From an uncultured cyanobacterium (lineage in GTDB: Bacteria > Cyanobacteriota > Cyanobacteriia > Cyanobacteriales > Nostocaceae): 42,494 nt of DNA. The DNA is taken from assembly GCA_903848645.1 (NCBI GenBank), contig CAINGU010000069.1, positions 1-42,494 on the forward strand, written 5' to 3'. Both the position numbers and the translations under genes were made by a program. Of the stretch, positions 8,522-17,621 are shown piece after piece (the stretch's first letter is position 1; each line of letters begins with the position of its first letter). The notes beneath the pieces are model-generated. The model ran no database searches. It saw only the letters and a program-made list of their open reading frames with translations, and was not told where the DNA came from.

Positions 8522-9301
8522 ATGAATAATCTAACGACTGCCATCCAAGTCAAAAATCTTAGCTTTTACTACGGAAACTATAAAGCTATTGAAGGGATAT
8601 CATTAGATATCTATAAAAACCAAGTTACTGCATTAATTGGTCCTAGTGGTTGTGGTAAATCTACATTCATCAAAACCATTAATCGGATTAGTGAATTAGA
8701 AGGAAAAGTCAAAGTTGAAGGTCGGATAGAATTTTTTGGTCAAAATATCTATGATCCTAAAATTAATATCAATCGTCTCCGTCGGGAAATTGGGATGGTA
8801 TTCCAAAAGCCAAACCCTTTTCCCATGAGTATTTATGAAAATGTTGCTTACGGTGTGAGAATTGCTGGGAGAACTTCAAAAGTAGTCTTAGATGAAATTG
8901 TTGAATCTGCTCTCAAAGGTGCGGCTCTGTGGGATGAAGTTAAAGATAAACTTAATCAATCTGCTTTTGGACTTTCTGGAGGACAACAACAACGTCTCTG
9001 TATCGCTAGGGCTTTAGCAGTCAAACCCAAGGTTTTATTAATGGATGAACCTTGTTCAGCCCTCGATCCTATCGCTACGATGAAAGTAGAAGAATTAATT
9101 CATAAATTGCGAACAGAATTCACAATTGTGATTGTCACCCATAATATGCAGCAAGCAACTCGCGTTTCTGATTTTACTGCCTTTTTTAGTACCGATGAAA
9201 GTCGCATTGGTCAAATGGTAGAATTCGGAAATACTGGTCAAATCTTCCGTAACCCCCTAGATACTCGGACTCATGACTATGTTTCTGGACGTTTTGGTTA
9301 A
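8522..9301 (+). CDS. pstB: Phosphate ABC transporter ATP-binding protein PstB
   Basis: Cytoplasmic ATPase that powers phosphate import, 259 residues, normal length. Walker A is GPSGCGKST (near residue 40), the Q-loop lies in [18 protein letters not shown] (a PstB-specific context), the ABC signature is LSGGQQQRL, Walker B is VLLMDEP followed by CSALDP, and the H-loop is VTHNM. The C-terminal [12 protein letters not shown] is the PstB ending. It is the last gene of the operon. No phoU gene follows in this window. Confidence 0.97.
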   Translation: MNNLTTAIQVKNLSFYYGNYKAIEGISLDIYKNQVTALIGPSGCGKSTFIKTINRISELEGKVKVEGRIEFFGQNIYDPKININRLRREIGMVFQKPNPFPMSIYENVAYGVRIAGRTSKVVLDEIVESALKGAALWDEVKDKLNQSAFGLSGGQQQRLCIARALAVKPKVLLMDEPCSALDPIATMKVEELIHKLRTEFTIVIVTHNMQQATRVSDFTAFFSTDESRIGQMVEFGNTGQIFRNPLDTRTHDYVSGRFG

Positions 9302-9406
9302 TAGGATTTTGGATTTTGGATTTGGACTAAAGCGACATGACACACCAAGGTTTAAAATAAACTAGTGTGTGTCCAGGCTATGTACTAAAAAAAATCCAAA
9401 ATTCCT

Positions 9407-10003
9407 ATGACTCATTCTACAGATATTGCCACCTTAGCTCGATGGATGGCGGCTGATTTTAGTAATCAAGCCCAAGTTTTTGAGAATCCGGCTTTTTTTG
9501 CCCATATTCGTGTATGTATGCGTCCCCTTGATTGGGGGGTATTATCAGGGGTAAGTTTGTTTGTGGAACAAGCTTATGACTATATGCTGAATAAACCCTA
9601 TCGGGTGCGGGTGTTACATCTGACGACTGTAGGGGATAAAATCCATATTGAAAACTATACTGTCAAAGAAGAAAAAGAATTTTACGGTGCTTCCCGTGAT
9701 TTAACAAGGTTGCAGACTTTAACGAGCGATCGCTTGGAAAGACTTTCTGGTTGTAACATGATTGTAGAGTGGACTGATAACAAATTCAAAGGCACGGTCG
9801 AACCCGGAAAAGGCTGCATTGTCATCCGTGACGGGCAAAGAACCTATTTAGATAGTGATTTTGAAATTGATGGTCAAAAGTTTATCAGCCGCGATAGAGG
9901 GCGAAATACCGATACAGATGAGCATATTTGGGGTTCTGTAGCAGGGCCATTTTACTTTGTGCGTTGGGGGAATTTTGCCGAGGAAGTGAAATTAAATCCC
10001 TAA
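9407..10003 (+). CDS. cpcT: Phycobiliprotein chromophore lyase CpcT/CpeT family
   Basis: The 198-residue soluble protein matches the T-type bilin lyases. Their recognisable blocks are LARWMAADFSNQAQ, PAFFAHIRVCMRPL, FVEQAYDYML, NMIVEWT and IWGSVAGPFYFVRWG. CpcT attaches phycocyanobilin to the cysteine at about position 153-155 of the phycocyanin beta subunit (and of phycoerythrocyanin where present). The length equals that of characterised CpcT proteins. The gene is monocistronic, between the pst operon and tRNA-Cys. A CpeT-like role with phycoerythrin is possible, but no phycoerythrin genes are in view. Confidence 0.88.
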   Translation: MTHSTDIATLARWMAADFSNQAQVFENPAFFAHIRVCMRPLDWGVLSGVSLFVEQAYDYMLNKPYRVRVLHLTTVGDKIHIENYTVKEEKEFYGASRDLTRLQTLTSDRLERLSGCNMIVEWTDNKFKGTVEPGKGCIVIRDGQRTYLDSDFEIDGQKFISRDRGRNTDTDEHIWGSVAGPFYFVRWGNFAEEVKLNP

Positions 10004-10123
10004 TCTCCAGTGGAGGACAGGCTTTGGGTCTGTCCAGTCCATGGAAAAAATGAATTTAAAAAAAATTTCTCCTAGATAGTGCAAATTGGGAAAAATGGTG
10101 CTACTATTAGTAATTGTGGGCGC

Positions 10124-10195
<72 letters not shown>

Positions 10196-10247
10196 TTGAT
10201 AAAAATCAGCCAAAACCAAGCAATTCCAGGTTTTAGGTAATTATTTA

Positions 10248-10280
10248 AGGGACGGGTTTAATACTCGTCCCTAATTTTTT
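10248..10280 (+). terminator. Intrinsic terminator after tRNA-Cys
   Basis: Arms AGGGACG (10248-10254) and CGTCCCT (10266-10272) form a GC-rich stem, followed by AATTTTTT. The position about 50 nt after tRNA-Cys fits its transcription end. Confidence 0.75.
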
Positions 10281-10350
10281 GGGGTACTTTTGGCTAGTAA
10301 ACTGCGGCGTAAGTTAATAGACTATTCTCAATCGTTCAAAAGCTGACTTT

Positions 10351-10384
10351 ACAGCACTTTCCGGTGTTATGAGGTACATATATA
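10351..10384. repeat. Partial copy of the GAGGTAC palindromic repeat
   Basis: This 34-bp segment is identical to the reverse complement of the right end of the element at 6-137, apart from where the copies end, and nearly identical to 17320-17353. Only one half of the palindrome is present. It lies in the 487-bp gap between tRNA-Cys and the oxygenase gene, which holds no gene. Confidence 0.7.
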
Positions 10385-10488
10385 GAAGATTCTTATGCAA
10401 ATCGTCAGGGTGTTGGTACTCATTGCGCTTTGCGTCTGTTCGTAAACTTTGCTCGTTCTAGTTGCTATGTTATTCAATGTGATATTGT

Positions 10489-10649
10489 TGTCTGAATCAG
10501 GATATCCAGGATTTAAGGATGTACAGGATGGTTTGGTTGATAGGTTTTTTGATAATGATTTTTATTGATTGTTTTATGAAGCTATTCGCTAGAAATATCA
10601 AATCAAATATCCTATTAATCCTGTAATCCTATAAATCCTGATTCAGACA
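10489..10649. repeat. 161-bp inverted-repeat element ending in TGTCTGAATCAGGAT
   Basis: The first 15 bases TGTCTGAATCAGGAT (10489-10503) are the exact reverse complement of 10635-10649. Beyond the termini the arms stay similar for about 40 bp, both being made of irregular AGGAT/ATCCT units. The centre has no open frame. It looks like a non-autonomous palindromic insertion or a long structured repeat, about 35 bp upstream of the oxygenase start. Confidence 0.7.
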
Positions 10650-10682
10650 AAAATTAAACTCAAGATACATTAATTTAAGACC

Positions 10683-11297
10683 GTGAAATACTATCAACAA
10701 CATCCTAATGCCTTTCCTCTTCAATATCTCCAGGACTTGTGGGGAGAAATCCAAGCTTGTCCCTACTTTGCTATTAATAACCTCAACCGGGATTTTATTA
10801 ATACGAAAGGCTTTTCTGTAGTATTTCAGCGTCAGGGTTTAGCCGAAGTTGTCCAAAAATTCCCCTATTTTAAGCCTTATTTAGATTTGGCACTTTTGCC
10901 TAATTGTAATGCCTTTTATCTGAATCCTTTACTACTCAAAGCAGGTTCTCGCGTTGACCCGCATATTGATCGGTCTTTGCGTTCCTATTGTAAAACTGTT
11001 GAACCTCCCGCATTTGTAAGCGTTCTTTATGTGCGTGTACCAGAGGATATGGAGGGGGGAGAATTGGTGCTAAAATCGCAAAAACGCCAAGTTGGACAAG
11101 TTAAACCGCAAACCAATTCTTTAATCTATTTTCAGGGTGATTTAACTCATTCTGTGAATGCAGTGACAACTGTGGGAAATCGCTTAAGTCTTGTGTGTGA
11201 ACAGTATAGTTTGAGTGAAGATGAACTTGAGGAAATACCCCACTTTACATTAGAATCCAGGGCAAATCAAGGGAATGGGAAAAAAACAAAGAAATGA
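10683..11297 (+). CDS. 2-oxoglutarate/Fe(II)-dependent oxygenase-like protein
   Basis: The protein has 204 residues. The iron ligands of a 2OG-Fe(II) dioxygenase can be seen: HxD in DPHIDRS (near residue 96), the distal histidine in GDLTHSVNAV (near 157), and the 2-oxoglutarate-binding arginine in GNRLSLV about ten residues later. The EGGELVL segment is a typical core strand. The substrate is unknown; relatives act as prolyl-hydroxylase-like or small-molecule hydroxylases. The start is a GTG at 10683 with a weak ribosome-binding site. The C-terminus is lysine-rich. No neighbour suggests a pathway. Confidence 0.75.
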   Translation: MKYYQQHPNAFPLQYLQDLWGEIQACPYFAINNLNRDFINTKGFSVVFQRQGLAEVVQKFPYFKPYLDLALLPNCNAFYLNPLLLKAGSRVDPHIDRSLRSYCKTVEPPAFVSVLYVRVPEDMEGGELVLKSQKRQVGQVKPQTNSLIYFQGDLTHSVNAVTTVGNRLSLVCEQYSLSEDELEEIPHFTLESRANQGNGKKTKK

Positions 11298-11425
11298 GAC
11301 TGAATCCAACTCCTACCAGGAATTTTTCTGAATATACATATCTATGTTCAGCAAGGTAGATGCCGCTTTTCAATAAAAGCACTATACTGTGCTAATGAGT
11401 AAACATTGATAGGAACGAAGTATTT

Positions 11426-11764
11426 ATGGGTTGGTTACAAAGAATGTTTGGCTTAGAACAATCGGAAAGCACTCAAGATAATTCTGATGATAATGCTAAT
11501 AGTAATACACAAACAATACCTCCAGAACGCATGGGATTAAATGGAGAATATGACCAAAGTGGTTTAGCAAAGCGGGTAGCACTAGCATTTGATCAAGATC
11601 CTGACCTTGACGATATTGAGAGTCTCTGGGTTGCTCAAACAGGTAGCACTGTGATATTAAAAGGTCAAGTTCCTAGTCAGGATATTCTCAATAAAATGGT
11701 TTCTGTCGCTCATGGTGTTGATGGCAGTACAGATATTGATACTACAGAAGTCGATGTGAGTTAA
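11426..11764 (+). CDS. BON-domain protein
   Basis: A small protein of 112 residues. A polar, asparagine- and serine-rich segment (residues 10-35) is followed by a BON domain from about 47 to 110, seen in LAKRVALAFDQDPDLDDI, the TGSTVILKGQVPSQ turn, and a final VDGSTDIDTTEVDV strand. BON domains bind phospholipid or other ligands. No signal peptide is evident, so a cytosolic or membrane-peripheral place is likely. Its 3' end overlaps the convergent hydrolase gene by 23 bp. Confidence 0.75.
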   Translation: MGWLQRMFGLEQSESTQDNSDDNANSNTQTIPPERMGLNGEYDQSGLAKRVALAFDQDPDLDDIESLWVAQTGSTVILKGQVPSQDILNKMVSVAHGVDGSTDIDTTEVDVS

Positions 11765-12674
11765 ATAATACGGGGAGGTTATTAACCCAATCTAAAATAG
11801 CCTGGTTAACTTGTGCTGGTGATTCGTCATGGGGACAATGACCCACATCCTCTAAATATAGCAATTGTAGTTTTTCGTTGTAACGAAGAAATTGATTCGC
11901 TAGTTTAGGGGGAACAAAGCGATCTTTTTGTCCCCAGATTAACAGCATGGGAATTGTTAAGTTTGGTAAAATTTTCTTGACACTAGGACTAAAATTAACT
12001 CCTGTTGTTGCCTTAAATAAAGCTCTAAAAGCACGAGCAGATCCCCTATCCTGGGGCGGTCCTGCTAAAATATCTGTAAGTTCATCAGTAACGGCTTCAG
12101 GATTGGCATAAGCTAAACTAGCCCAACGACGCAGGACGCTGGGACGACGCACAAAATAAAATATCGGTTTTAATATTAATCTGGAAGTAAATATACTTTT
12201 AATCCCGCTCACAAGAGGTTGCAAAGCAGTCGGGATCATTTCTTGTTCCAAGGTGGGATCTGGTAAACTCATCATCACTATGCCCTTTACCATGTCAGGA
12301 TGGGTAGAGGCTGCGACTAGAGAAATCAGTGAACCGATGGAATTACCGACTAAAATAACTGGTTGACGGATAAAGGTTTGCCAAAAATCGTAAACTTGCT
12401 CCACCCATAGTTCTATATTGTAGCTAGTTGCGGCTTTTTCTGAAGCACCAAAGCCAATCATGTCTAGGGCATAAACTGGATGAGATTTACCCAAAACCTC
12501 TAAATTGTGTCGCCAATGACCAATGGAAGCACCGAAACCGTGAAGTAAAATTAATGGTGTTGTCTTTGCATAATTATTTGCAGGACGAATGTAAGTATAA
12601 CGGGTTTGCCAACCACGCCACACCCAGTCCCTTTGATTACCAACTCGATACTGCCAATGGATTGCAGTGGTCAC
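11742..12674 (-). CDS. Alpha/beta hydrolase
   Basis: The protein has 310 residues and the alpha/beta-hydrolase fold. The oxyanion-hole segment is LLHGFGASIGHW (near residue 42), the nucleophile elbow is GNSIGS, the acid is in WGQKDRFVPP, and the catalytic histidine is in VGHCPHDESP near the C-terminus. Similar cyanobacterial proteins are annotated as haloalkane-dehalogenase-like or chlorophyll-related hydrolases, but no substrate can be assigned. The start is a GTG at 12674 preceded by AAGGAAC. The convergent end overlaps the BON gene. Confidence 0.85.
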   Translation of the reverse strand: MTTAIHWQYRVGNQRDWVWRGWQTRYTYIRPANNYAKTTPLILLHGFGASIGHWRHNLEVLGKSHPVYALDMIGFGASEKAATSYNIELWVEQVYDFWQTFIRQPVILVGNSIGSLISLVAASTHPDMVKGIVMMSLPDPTLEQEMIPTALQPLVSGIKSIFTSRLILKPIFYFVRRPSVLRRWASLAYANPEAVTDELTDILAGPPQDRGSARAFRALFKATTGVNFSPSVKKILPNLTIPMLLIWGQKDRFVPPKLANQFLRYNEKLQLLYLEDVGHCPHDESPAQVNQAILDWVNNLPVLFNSHRLL

Positions 12675-12905
12675 TTTTACTAACTTTGTTCCTTGTTTCC
12701 TAATATGTTACATTATATTTGATTAAATCCAATGTATACTTAATTTTGTTACTATAATATGAATTAGCTAAACTAAAGATGGATACTTGCTTTTCAATTC
12801 TGAGTTATTCTTTTATTTTGCCTTTATCGGCATATTAAACTAAGCTAACTAAATCAAGACCAAGACCAACCCAAATTCTTAACTAAAGAGCTGCCACTAA
12901 TCATA

Positions 12906-13439
12906 ATGCCTGTGATTGAGAAAAAAAGAACTCGCGATCTGCCCCAAATTAACGAACGGATTCGCTTCCCGAAGATTCGGGTGATTGACACTGATGGCGC
13001 ACAACTGGGAATCATAACTCCCCAAGAAGCCATACAATTAGCAGAAGAAAAGGAATTAGACCTAGTGCTAATCAGTGACAAAGCCGATCCGCCGGTGTGT
13101 CGAATTATGGACTATGGGAAATATAAGTTTGAGCAGGAGAAGAAGGCGCGGGAAGCCCGGAAGAAGCAGCACACGGCTGATGTGAAAGAAGTGAAGATGC
13201 GCTATAAAATAGAAGAACATGACTATAATGTGCGCGTCAAGCAAGCCGAACGCTTCCTGAAAGATGGGGATAAAGTTAAGGCTACTGTGATGTTCCGAGG
13301 TCGGGAAATTCAACACAGTGACTTGGCAGAAACTTTGCTCAAGCGCATGGCTACAGATTTAGAGCCTTTTGGTGAAGTTCAGCAAGCACCAAAGAAAGAA
13401 GGGCGAAATATGATGATGCTGATTTCACCCAAAAAATAA
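12906..13439 (+). CDS. infC: Translation initiation factor IF-3
   Basis: IF-3 binds the 30S subunit, prevents premature 50S joining and proofreads start-codon selection. At 177 residues it is of normal bacterial length. The N-terminal domain contains [16 protein letters not shown] and the motif [21 protein letters not shown] lysine/arginine-rich linker follows (about 80-95). The C-terminal domain contains [17 protein letters not shown] and [13 protein letters not shown]. rpmI and rplT, often its neighbours in bacteria, are absent here. Confidence 0.97.
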   Translation: MPVIEKKRTRDLPQINERIRFPKIRVIDTDGAQLGIITPQEAIQLAEEKELDLVLISDKADPPVCRIMDYGKYKFEQEKKAREARKKQHTADVKEVKMRYKIEEHDYNVRVKQAERFLKDGDKVKATVMFRGREIQHSDLAETLLKRMATDLEPFGEVQQAPKKEGRNMMMLISPKK

Positions 13440-13574
13440 TTTTGTCAATAAACTGGTGATGAATGCTGCACAAATTAGGTAATAATATTGCTTAAAATTA
13501 ATACCAGCGGGATTTTTCCCATTCCCACAGCCTTGATCACTATGTAGATTCTTCTCAATTTATTTCAAAATGAT

Positions 13575-13624
13575 AGTCCTGACGGCTGAGTGGGAAAGAT
13601 AATACTCAGTTGTTCAGGACTTTT
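13575..13624 (+). terminator. Long two-part hairpin after infC
   Basis: AGTCCTGA (13575-13582) pairs with TCAGGACT (13614-13621), and inside it CTGAGT (13586-13591) pairs with ACTCAG (13604-13609), with a 3/4-nt internal loop and a 12-nt apical loop. A short T-run (TTTT) follows. It lies about 135 nt after infC and could be its terminator or a structured leader of the gene at 13813. The rest of the 373-bp spacer has no supported gene. Confidence 0.5.
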
Positions 13625-13812
13625 GCTATTGAAAAAATCTTATGAAACAGAAGTCACCGAGTCAGGAGGCTTACCGGGTATTCCTGTAAGAAAACCTTAT
13701 TCAATATTAAGATGGGAATATTCCTCCGAAAGCGTAAAACTCTCTTCCCTCTTGCTTTATCCTTATCAAAGTATAGTTATTTTTACTTACTTACCTCAGA
13801 AAATTAAATGGC

Positions 13813-16800
13813 ATGGAATTAAAAAATCATGGGTTTACTGCCAATAGAGGCATTTTGGCACGACTGCTTCAGTGGGTGAATCTCCGGCCGGAAGAAGTTG
13901 AACGCACTTGGATGATGTTTGCCTTTTACACAGTAGTAGCTGTGGGCTTAAGGTGGGCAGAAGATAGCACTGTCGCCCTATTTTTGGATCAATATGGCGC
14001 AGGGCAATTACCTTGGATTTATATTGCTAGTGCTGCCTTGGGTGCGGGCTTAGTAGGTTTATTTTCTTGGTTGCAAAGGATTTTCCCTTTACGGTGGGTG
14101 ATTGTAGCGATTGTACCTTGTATGATCGTCCCTTTATTTTTATTAGTATTATTGCGGTGGGGTATCAGTGTTCCTGCCGTCGCCATGGTGATTATTTTTG
14201 TACTCCGATTATGGGTAGATGCTTGTTATGTAGTTAATGATCTGAATACTTCCATAGTTGCTAATCAACTCTTTAATATTCGGGAAATTAAACGGACCTA
14301 TCCCCTGGTTAGTAGTGGTTTATTAGTAGCGGATGTGATCAGTGGCTTTAGTTTGCCTTGGCTGGTGAAAGTGATGACACTTAATCAGGTGATTATGATC
14401 GCCTGTCTGGTGGTTCTCTGTGGTTCAGGAATTTTATTTCTTTTAACTTATAAATATCGCGGCTCTTTTCCCAGTACACCCCAAAGAGATATCCCCGAAG
14501 AACAAGGTACTCGTCATCGTCGTTTGCAAGCTCCTCTAAGGCGTTATGTTTGGTATTTATTTATCTTTGTAGCCCTGTTGCAGGTGATGGGCTTATTAAT
14601 AGATTTTCAATATCTCAGAGAACTCAATGCTAACTTTGGTAATCAAGATTTAGCTAGTTTTTTGGGGTTGTTTGGTGGGATTGTAGGAGTGTGTGAATTA
14701 TTCACTCAATGGTTTGTTTCTAGCCGCTTAATTGAAAAGATTGGCGTATTTTCTACGGCTGCACTTTTACCAATCACTGTAGGATTTTTATTACCTTCAG
14801 CGATCGCTCTTTTAAGTTTCTTTCCTTCTCTCCAAGCTCAAACCGTCTTCTGGGGCTTGGTCAGCCTGAAATTCTGCGATGAACTCCTCCGCTACACCTT
14901 TGTTGTTAGTAGTGGACCCATTTTATATCAACCGATTCCTGAAGAAATTCGCAGTTGGATCCAAACCCTATCGGGTGGGACAGCAGAAGCCATCTCCAGT
15001 GGTTTAACGGGATTAACAATTTTTGTCACTTTGTGGTTTGTCGAACAATATGTGCCTACATCCTTACAAAAATGGGTGTTTGTGGGAGAAACTGTGATTA
15101 TCGCCGCCAGTTGTTTAAAAATCGTCTGGGAATTGCGATCGCGCTACGTTGATTTGTTAGTTTTAAGTGCCGAAAGAGGAGAAGTCAGTGCAGCCACCGT
15201 TGGTTTACGAGTATTCCAACAAGGGGTAGTCAAAGCCTTAGTAGAAACAGGCAACGAAGCCGATAAAGGTGCTTGTGTCGAACTTTTAGCCCAAATTGAT
15301 CTCCAGGGAGCAGCCGAGGTTTTAGCCCCTTTACTCGGACAATTGCCACCGGATTTACAGTCTAAAAGCCTAGAAGTAATGCTGTTAGCCGGTGCAAACC
15401 CAGCATACTTAAATGCAGTTACTCCCCTATTAGAACAGTCTCCAGAAACATTTGCACCAGAGGTGTTTGCGCTGGCTTTACGTTACGTTTGGTTAGCTAA
15501 TAACAATCCTGATTTAAGCCTATTAGAAAAGTATCTACACCCCCAACACCATTCCCTAATTCGGGCTACCGCTGCGGCTTTACTCCTGCGTCAGGGAACA
15601 ACTAGCCAAAGAGTAGCAGCCACAAAAATCTTCCGGGAGATGTTGACTCACCCCCAGGAACAAGAACGGATTAATGCGGTGAAAGCTTTCAGAGAATCCG
15701 TAGATTTGCAAGAATTACGAGTACATATCCCCAACTTATTAACAGATAAATCATTGCGGGTGCGTTGTGCTGTCTTAGAAATGATTGCGGCGACTAAATT
15801 AGAAGAATACTATCCCACATTATTAGCCGCATTATCCTACAAATCTACCCGGACTACCGCCATCCATTCTTTAGTGAAATTGGAAAACGATGGACTGCAT
15901 TTGTTATTACAACTAGGGACAAATATTTATAAACCTGATGTGGTGCGAATGCACGCTTGGCGAACTATCGCTCAAATTGGGACTGTAGAAGCACAGGAAA
16001 GTTTATGGGTAAATCTGGAAACATCTTGGGGTAGTACCAGGGAATCTATTCTCCGTAGCTTAATTAAAATCAATCAACAGTCAGAAAATCAGAATGTTAT
16101 CCATCGGTTGGATGAAACTAGAATAGAAGCTTTAATTAAGGAAGAATTGCGATTTCTAGGCGAAATTTATGCTGCCTATATAGACTTGCAAATGATCCAT
16201 TCTCTAGACAATCATCACAATAATGACAGATTAATGGCTATTGGTGAATTATTGCAAAAATCACTATTAGAAGGAGAAATTGACGTTAAAGATCGATTGC
16301 TATTACTCCTAAAATTACTTTATTCTCCCGCTAAGATCCAAGCCGCAGCCTTGAATCTTCAATCTGAATCGGTGGTAAGTTTAGCCAGAGGTTTAGAGAT
16401 ATTAGACCATACAATCAAGTTATCATCTAAATCACTGTTATTGCAGATTTTAGATCGCCGTCCACCCCAGGAAAAACTCCAGCGTCTTATAGAGAATGGG
16501 ATTGTAGAACGGGAAAAAATTCCGGGAAGTAATGAAAAAGAAGACACTATCATTGCTAATCGTCTGCGGAAGTTGATTAACCTTGGTAATCTGCTTTCTG
16601 ATTGGTGTTTGGCTTGCTGTTTCCATTTTGCCCAAGCTGCCCATATCCGGATCAGTTCCGATGAAATTTTGGTAACTTTACGTCATCCTACAGGCTTTGT
16701 CAGAGAAGCGGCTATATCCTATTTGAGTGTAGTTTCTAGAAGAGTTGTCCAAGAGATTCTTCCCTACTTAAAAACAGATCCACATCCTCTGGTAGCGGCT

Positions 16801-16836
16801 CAAGTTCAGGAATTGATGAAAAAATGCCAGGAATAA
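13813..16836 (+). CDS. MFS/nucleotide-transporter-like membrane protein fused to HEAT repeats
   Basis: The protein has 1007 residues in two parts. Residues about 15-440 contain roughly 11-12 hydrophobic helices, arranged like an MFS or ATP/ADP-translocase (NTT/Tlc-type) carrier. The remaining 560 residues are soluble alpha-helical repeats of HEAT type, for example LRVRCAVLEMIAATKLEEYY, ALKYVWLANNN-like helices and FVREAAISYLSVVS near the end. No enzyme motif is visible. Such fusions are found in cyanobacteria and a few other bacteria; transport substrate and function are unknown. HEAT repeats usually bind proteins, so a scaffold or a regulated carrier is inferred. The start ATG at 13813 has no clear Shine-Dalgarno sequence. 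Confidence 0.75.
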   Translation: MELKNHGFTANRGILARLLQWVNLRPEEVERTWMMFAFYTVVAVGLRWAEDSTVALFLDQYGAGQLPWIYIASAALGAGLVGLFSWLQRIFPLRWVIVAIVPCMIVPLFLLVLLRWGISVPAVAMVIIFVLRLWVDACYVVNDLNTSIVANQLFNIREIKRTYPLVSSGLLVADVISGFSLPWLVKVMTLNQVIMIACLVVLCGSGILFLLTYKYRGSFPSTPQRDIPEEQGTRHRRLQAPLRRYVWYLFIFVALLQVMGLLIDFQYLRELNANFGNQDLASFLGLFGGIVGVCELFTQWFVSSRLIEKIGVFSTAALLPITVGFLLPSAIALLSFFPSLQAQTVFWGLVSLKFCDELLRYTFVVSSGPILYQPIPEEIRSWIQTLSGGTAEAISSGLTGLTIFVTLWFVEQYVPTSLQKWVFVGETVIIAASCLKIVWELRSRYVDLLVLSAERGEVSAATVGLRVFQQGVVKALVETGNEADKGACVELLAQIDLQGAAEVLAPLLGQLPPDLQSKSLEVMLLAGANPAYLNAVTPLLEQSPETFAPEVFALALRYVWLANNNPDLSLLEKYLHPQHHSLIRATAAALLLRQGTTSQRVAATKIFREMLTHPQEQERINAVKAFRESVDLQELRVHIPNLLTDKSLRVRCAVLEMIAATKLEEYYPTLLAALSYKSTRTTAIHSLVKLENDGLHLLLQLGTNIYKPDVVRMHAWRTIAQIGTVEAQESLWVNLETSWGSTRESILRSLIKINQQSENQNVIHRLDETRIEALIKEELRFLGEIYAAYIDLQMIHSLDNHHNNDRLMAIGELLQKSLLEGEIDVKDRLLLLLKLLYSPAKIQAAALNLQSESVVSLARGLEILDHTIKLSSKSLLLQILDRRPPQEKLQRLIENGIVEREKIPGSNEKEDTIIANRLRKLINLGNLLSDWCLACCFHFAQAAHIRISSDEILVTLRHPTGFVREAAISYLSVVSRRVVQEILPYLKTDPHPLVAAQVQELMKKCQE

Positions 16837-16955
16837 GGGACGATAGCATCAATTGTCAAGCACTTTTGGAGGTATTCAAGGATTCTAAAAAATTCTTAAA
16901 TTCCCCTTCTGACTTGGTGACTCCTAACTCCTAACGCCCACGAAAAAACTTTTAT

Positions 16956-16986
16956 GGCTTGCGCCACGCTTCGCTATCAGCAAGCC
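16956..16986. repeat. Small hairpin repeat (GGCTTGC...GCAAGCC)
   Basis: Arms GGCTTGC and GCAAGCC flank a loop containing GCCACGCTTCGCTATC. Related cores, GCCACGCTGCGCTATC and GCCACGCTATGCC, appear at 62-77 and 17532-17544. The surrounding 785-bp gap (16837-17621) contains only such repeats and no gene I can support. Confidence 0.6.
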
Positions 16987-17175
16987 CTAATTATCCGCCG
17001 ATATTCTGTCTTTTTATTTCTGAGTGTGACAAATAACTATAGCTCATGGGAGCTATTATAACAGTTACCAGGAAGATGAGGATGGAAAGTAATCAAAAAA
17101 ATCAGACACTATTTATACTTGCAATCCTATTCCCTATTTCCTGTTTTCTGCCATATATAGCAATTACCATTCAAG

Positions 17176-17241
17176 TGAGGTACAAGAAGTAAGAATTGAA
17201 CGCAGATAAACGCAAATGAACGCAGATAATTTTGTACCTCG
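17176..17241. repeat. Short element with GAGGTAC ends
   Basis: TGAGGTACAA (17176-17185) and TTGTACCTCG (17232-17241) are inverted with one mismatch, the same terminus as the element at 6-137. The interior differs and holds repeated AACGCAGAT units. This suggests that only the termini define this repeat family. Confidence 0.6.
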
Positions 17242-17319
17242 TTAGAGGATGTTTTAAAAGTTTTTAATGTGTAAACAGACCCCTCTGGTAAACCTCTCCT
17301 CTACCAGGGGAGAGGCTTT

Positions 17320-17394
17320 ACAGCACTTTGCGGTGTTATGAGGTACATATATAGCGGGCAAGATGCCCGCACTACAAGAGTTTCATAATTCAAG
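17320..17394. repeat. Palindromic repeat, internally deleted copy
   Basis: Read against the reverse complement of 6-137, this copy has both arms (17320-17361 and 17364-17394) but lacks about 45 bp of the central GCCACGC core. The inner arms GCGGGCA and TGCCCGC are now only three bases apart, giving a tight GC hairpin. Confidence 0.7.
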
Positions 17395-17621
17395 TAAAAC
17401 CCCCATTCCAGCTAACAAAAGTTTTTCCGCTTCCCTCTCCTCTTAGGAGAGGGTTAGGGAGAGGTAAGGAAGGGGGGAAGGGGGGTTAGGTTTTTAGAGA
17501 TTATGGGTTTCATATAATACTTTATGGCTAACGCCACGCTATGCCTTCGGCACACTTCGTGAACGCTATCAAACAACCTCTTAGATTAGAAAACGCTATA
17601 CATCAAAATTGATTACTATCT

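Noticed and set aside
13590-13847. 85-codon open frame before the transporter-HEAT gene
   Set aside because: It starts with GTG inside a hairpin, overlaps the real start at 13813, and its translation has no family pattern or composition typical of a protein.
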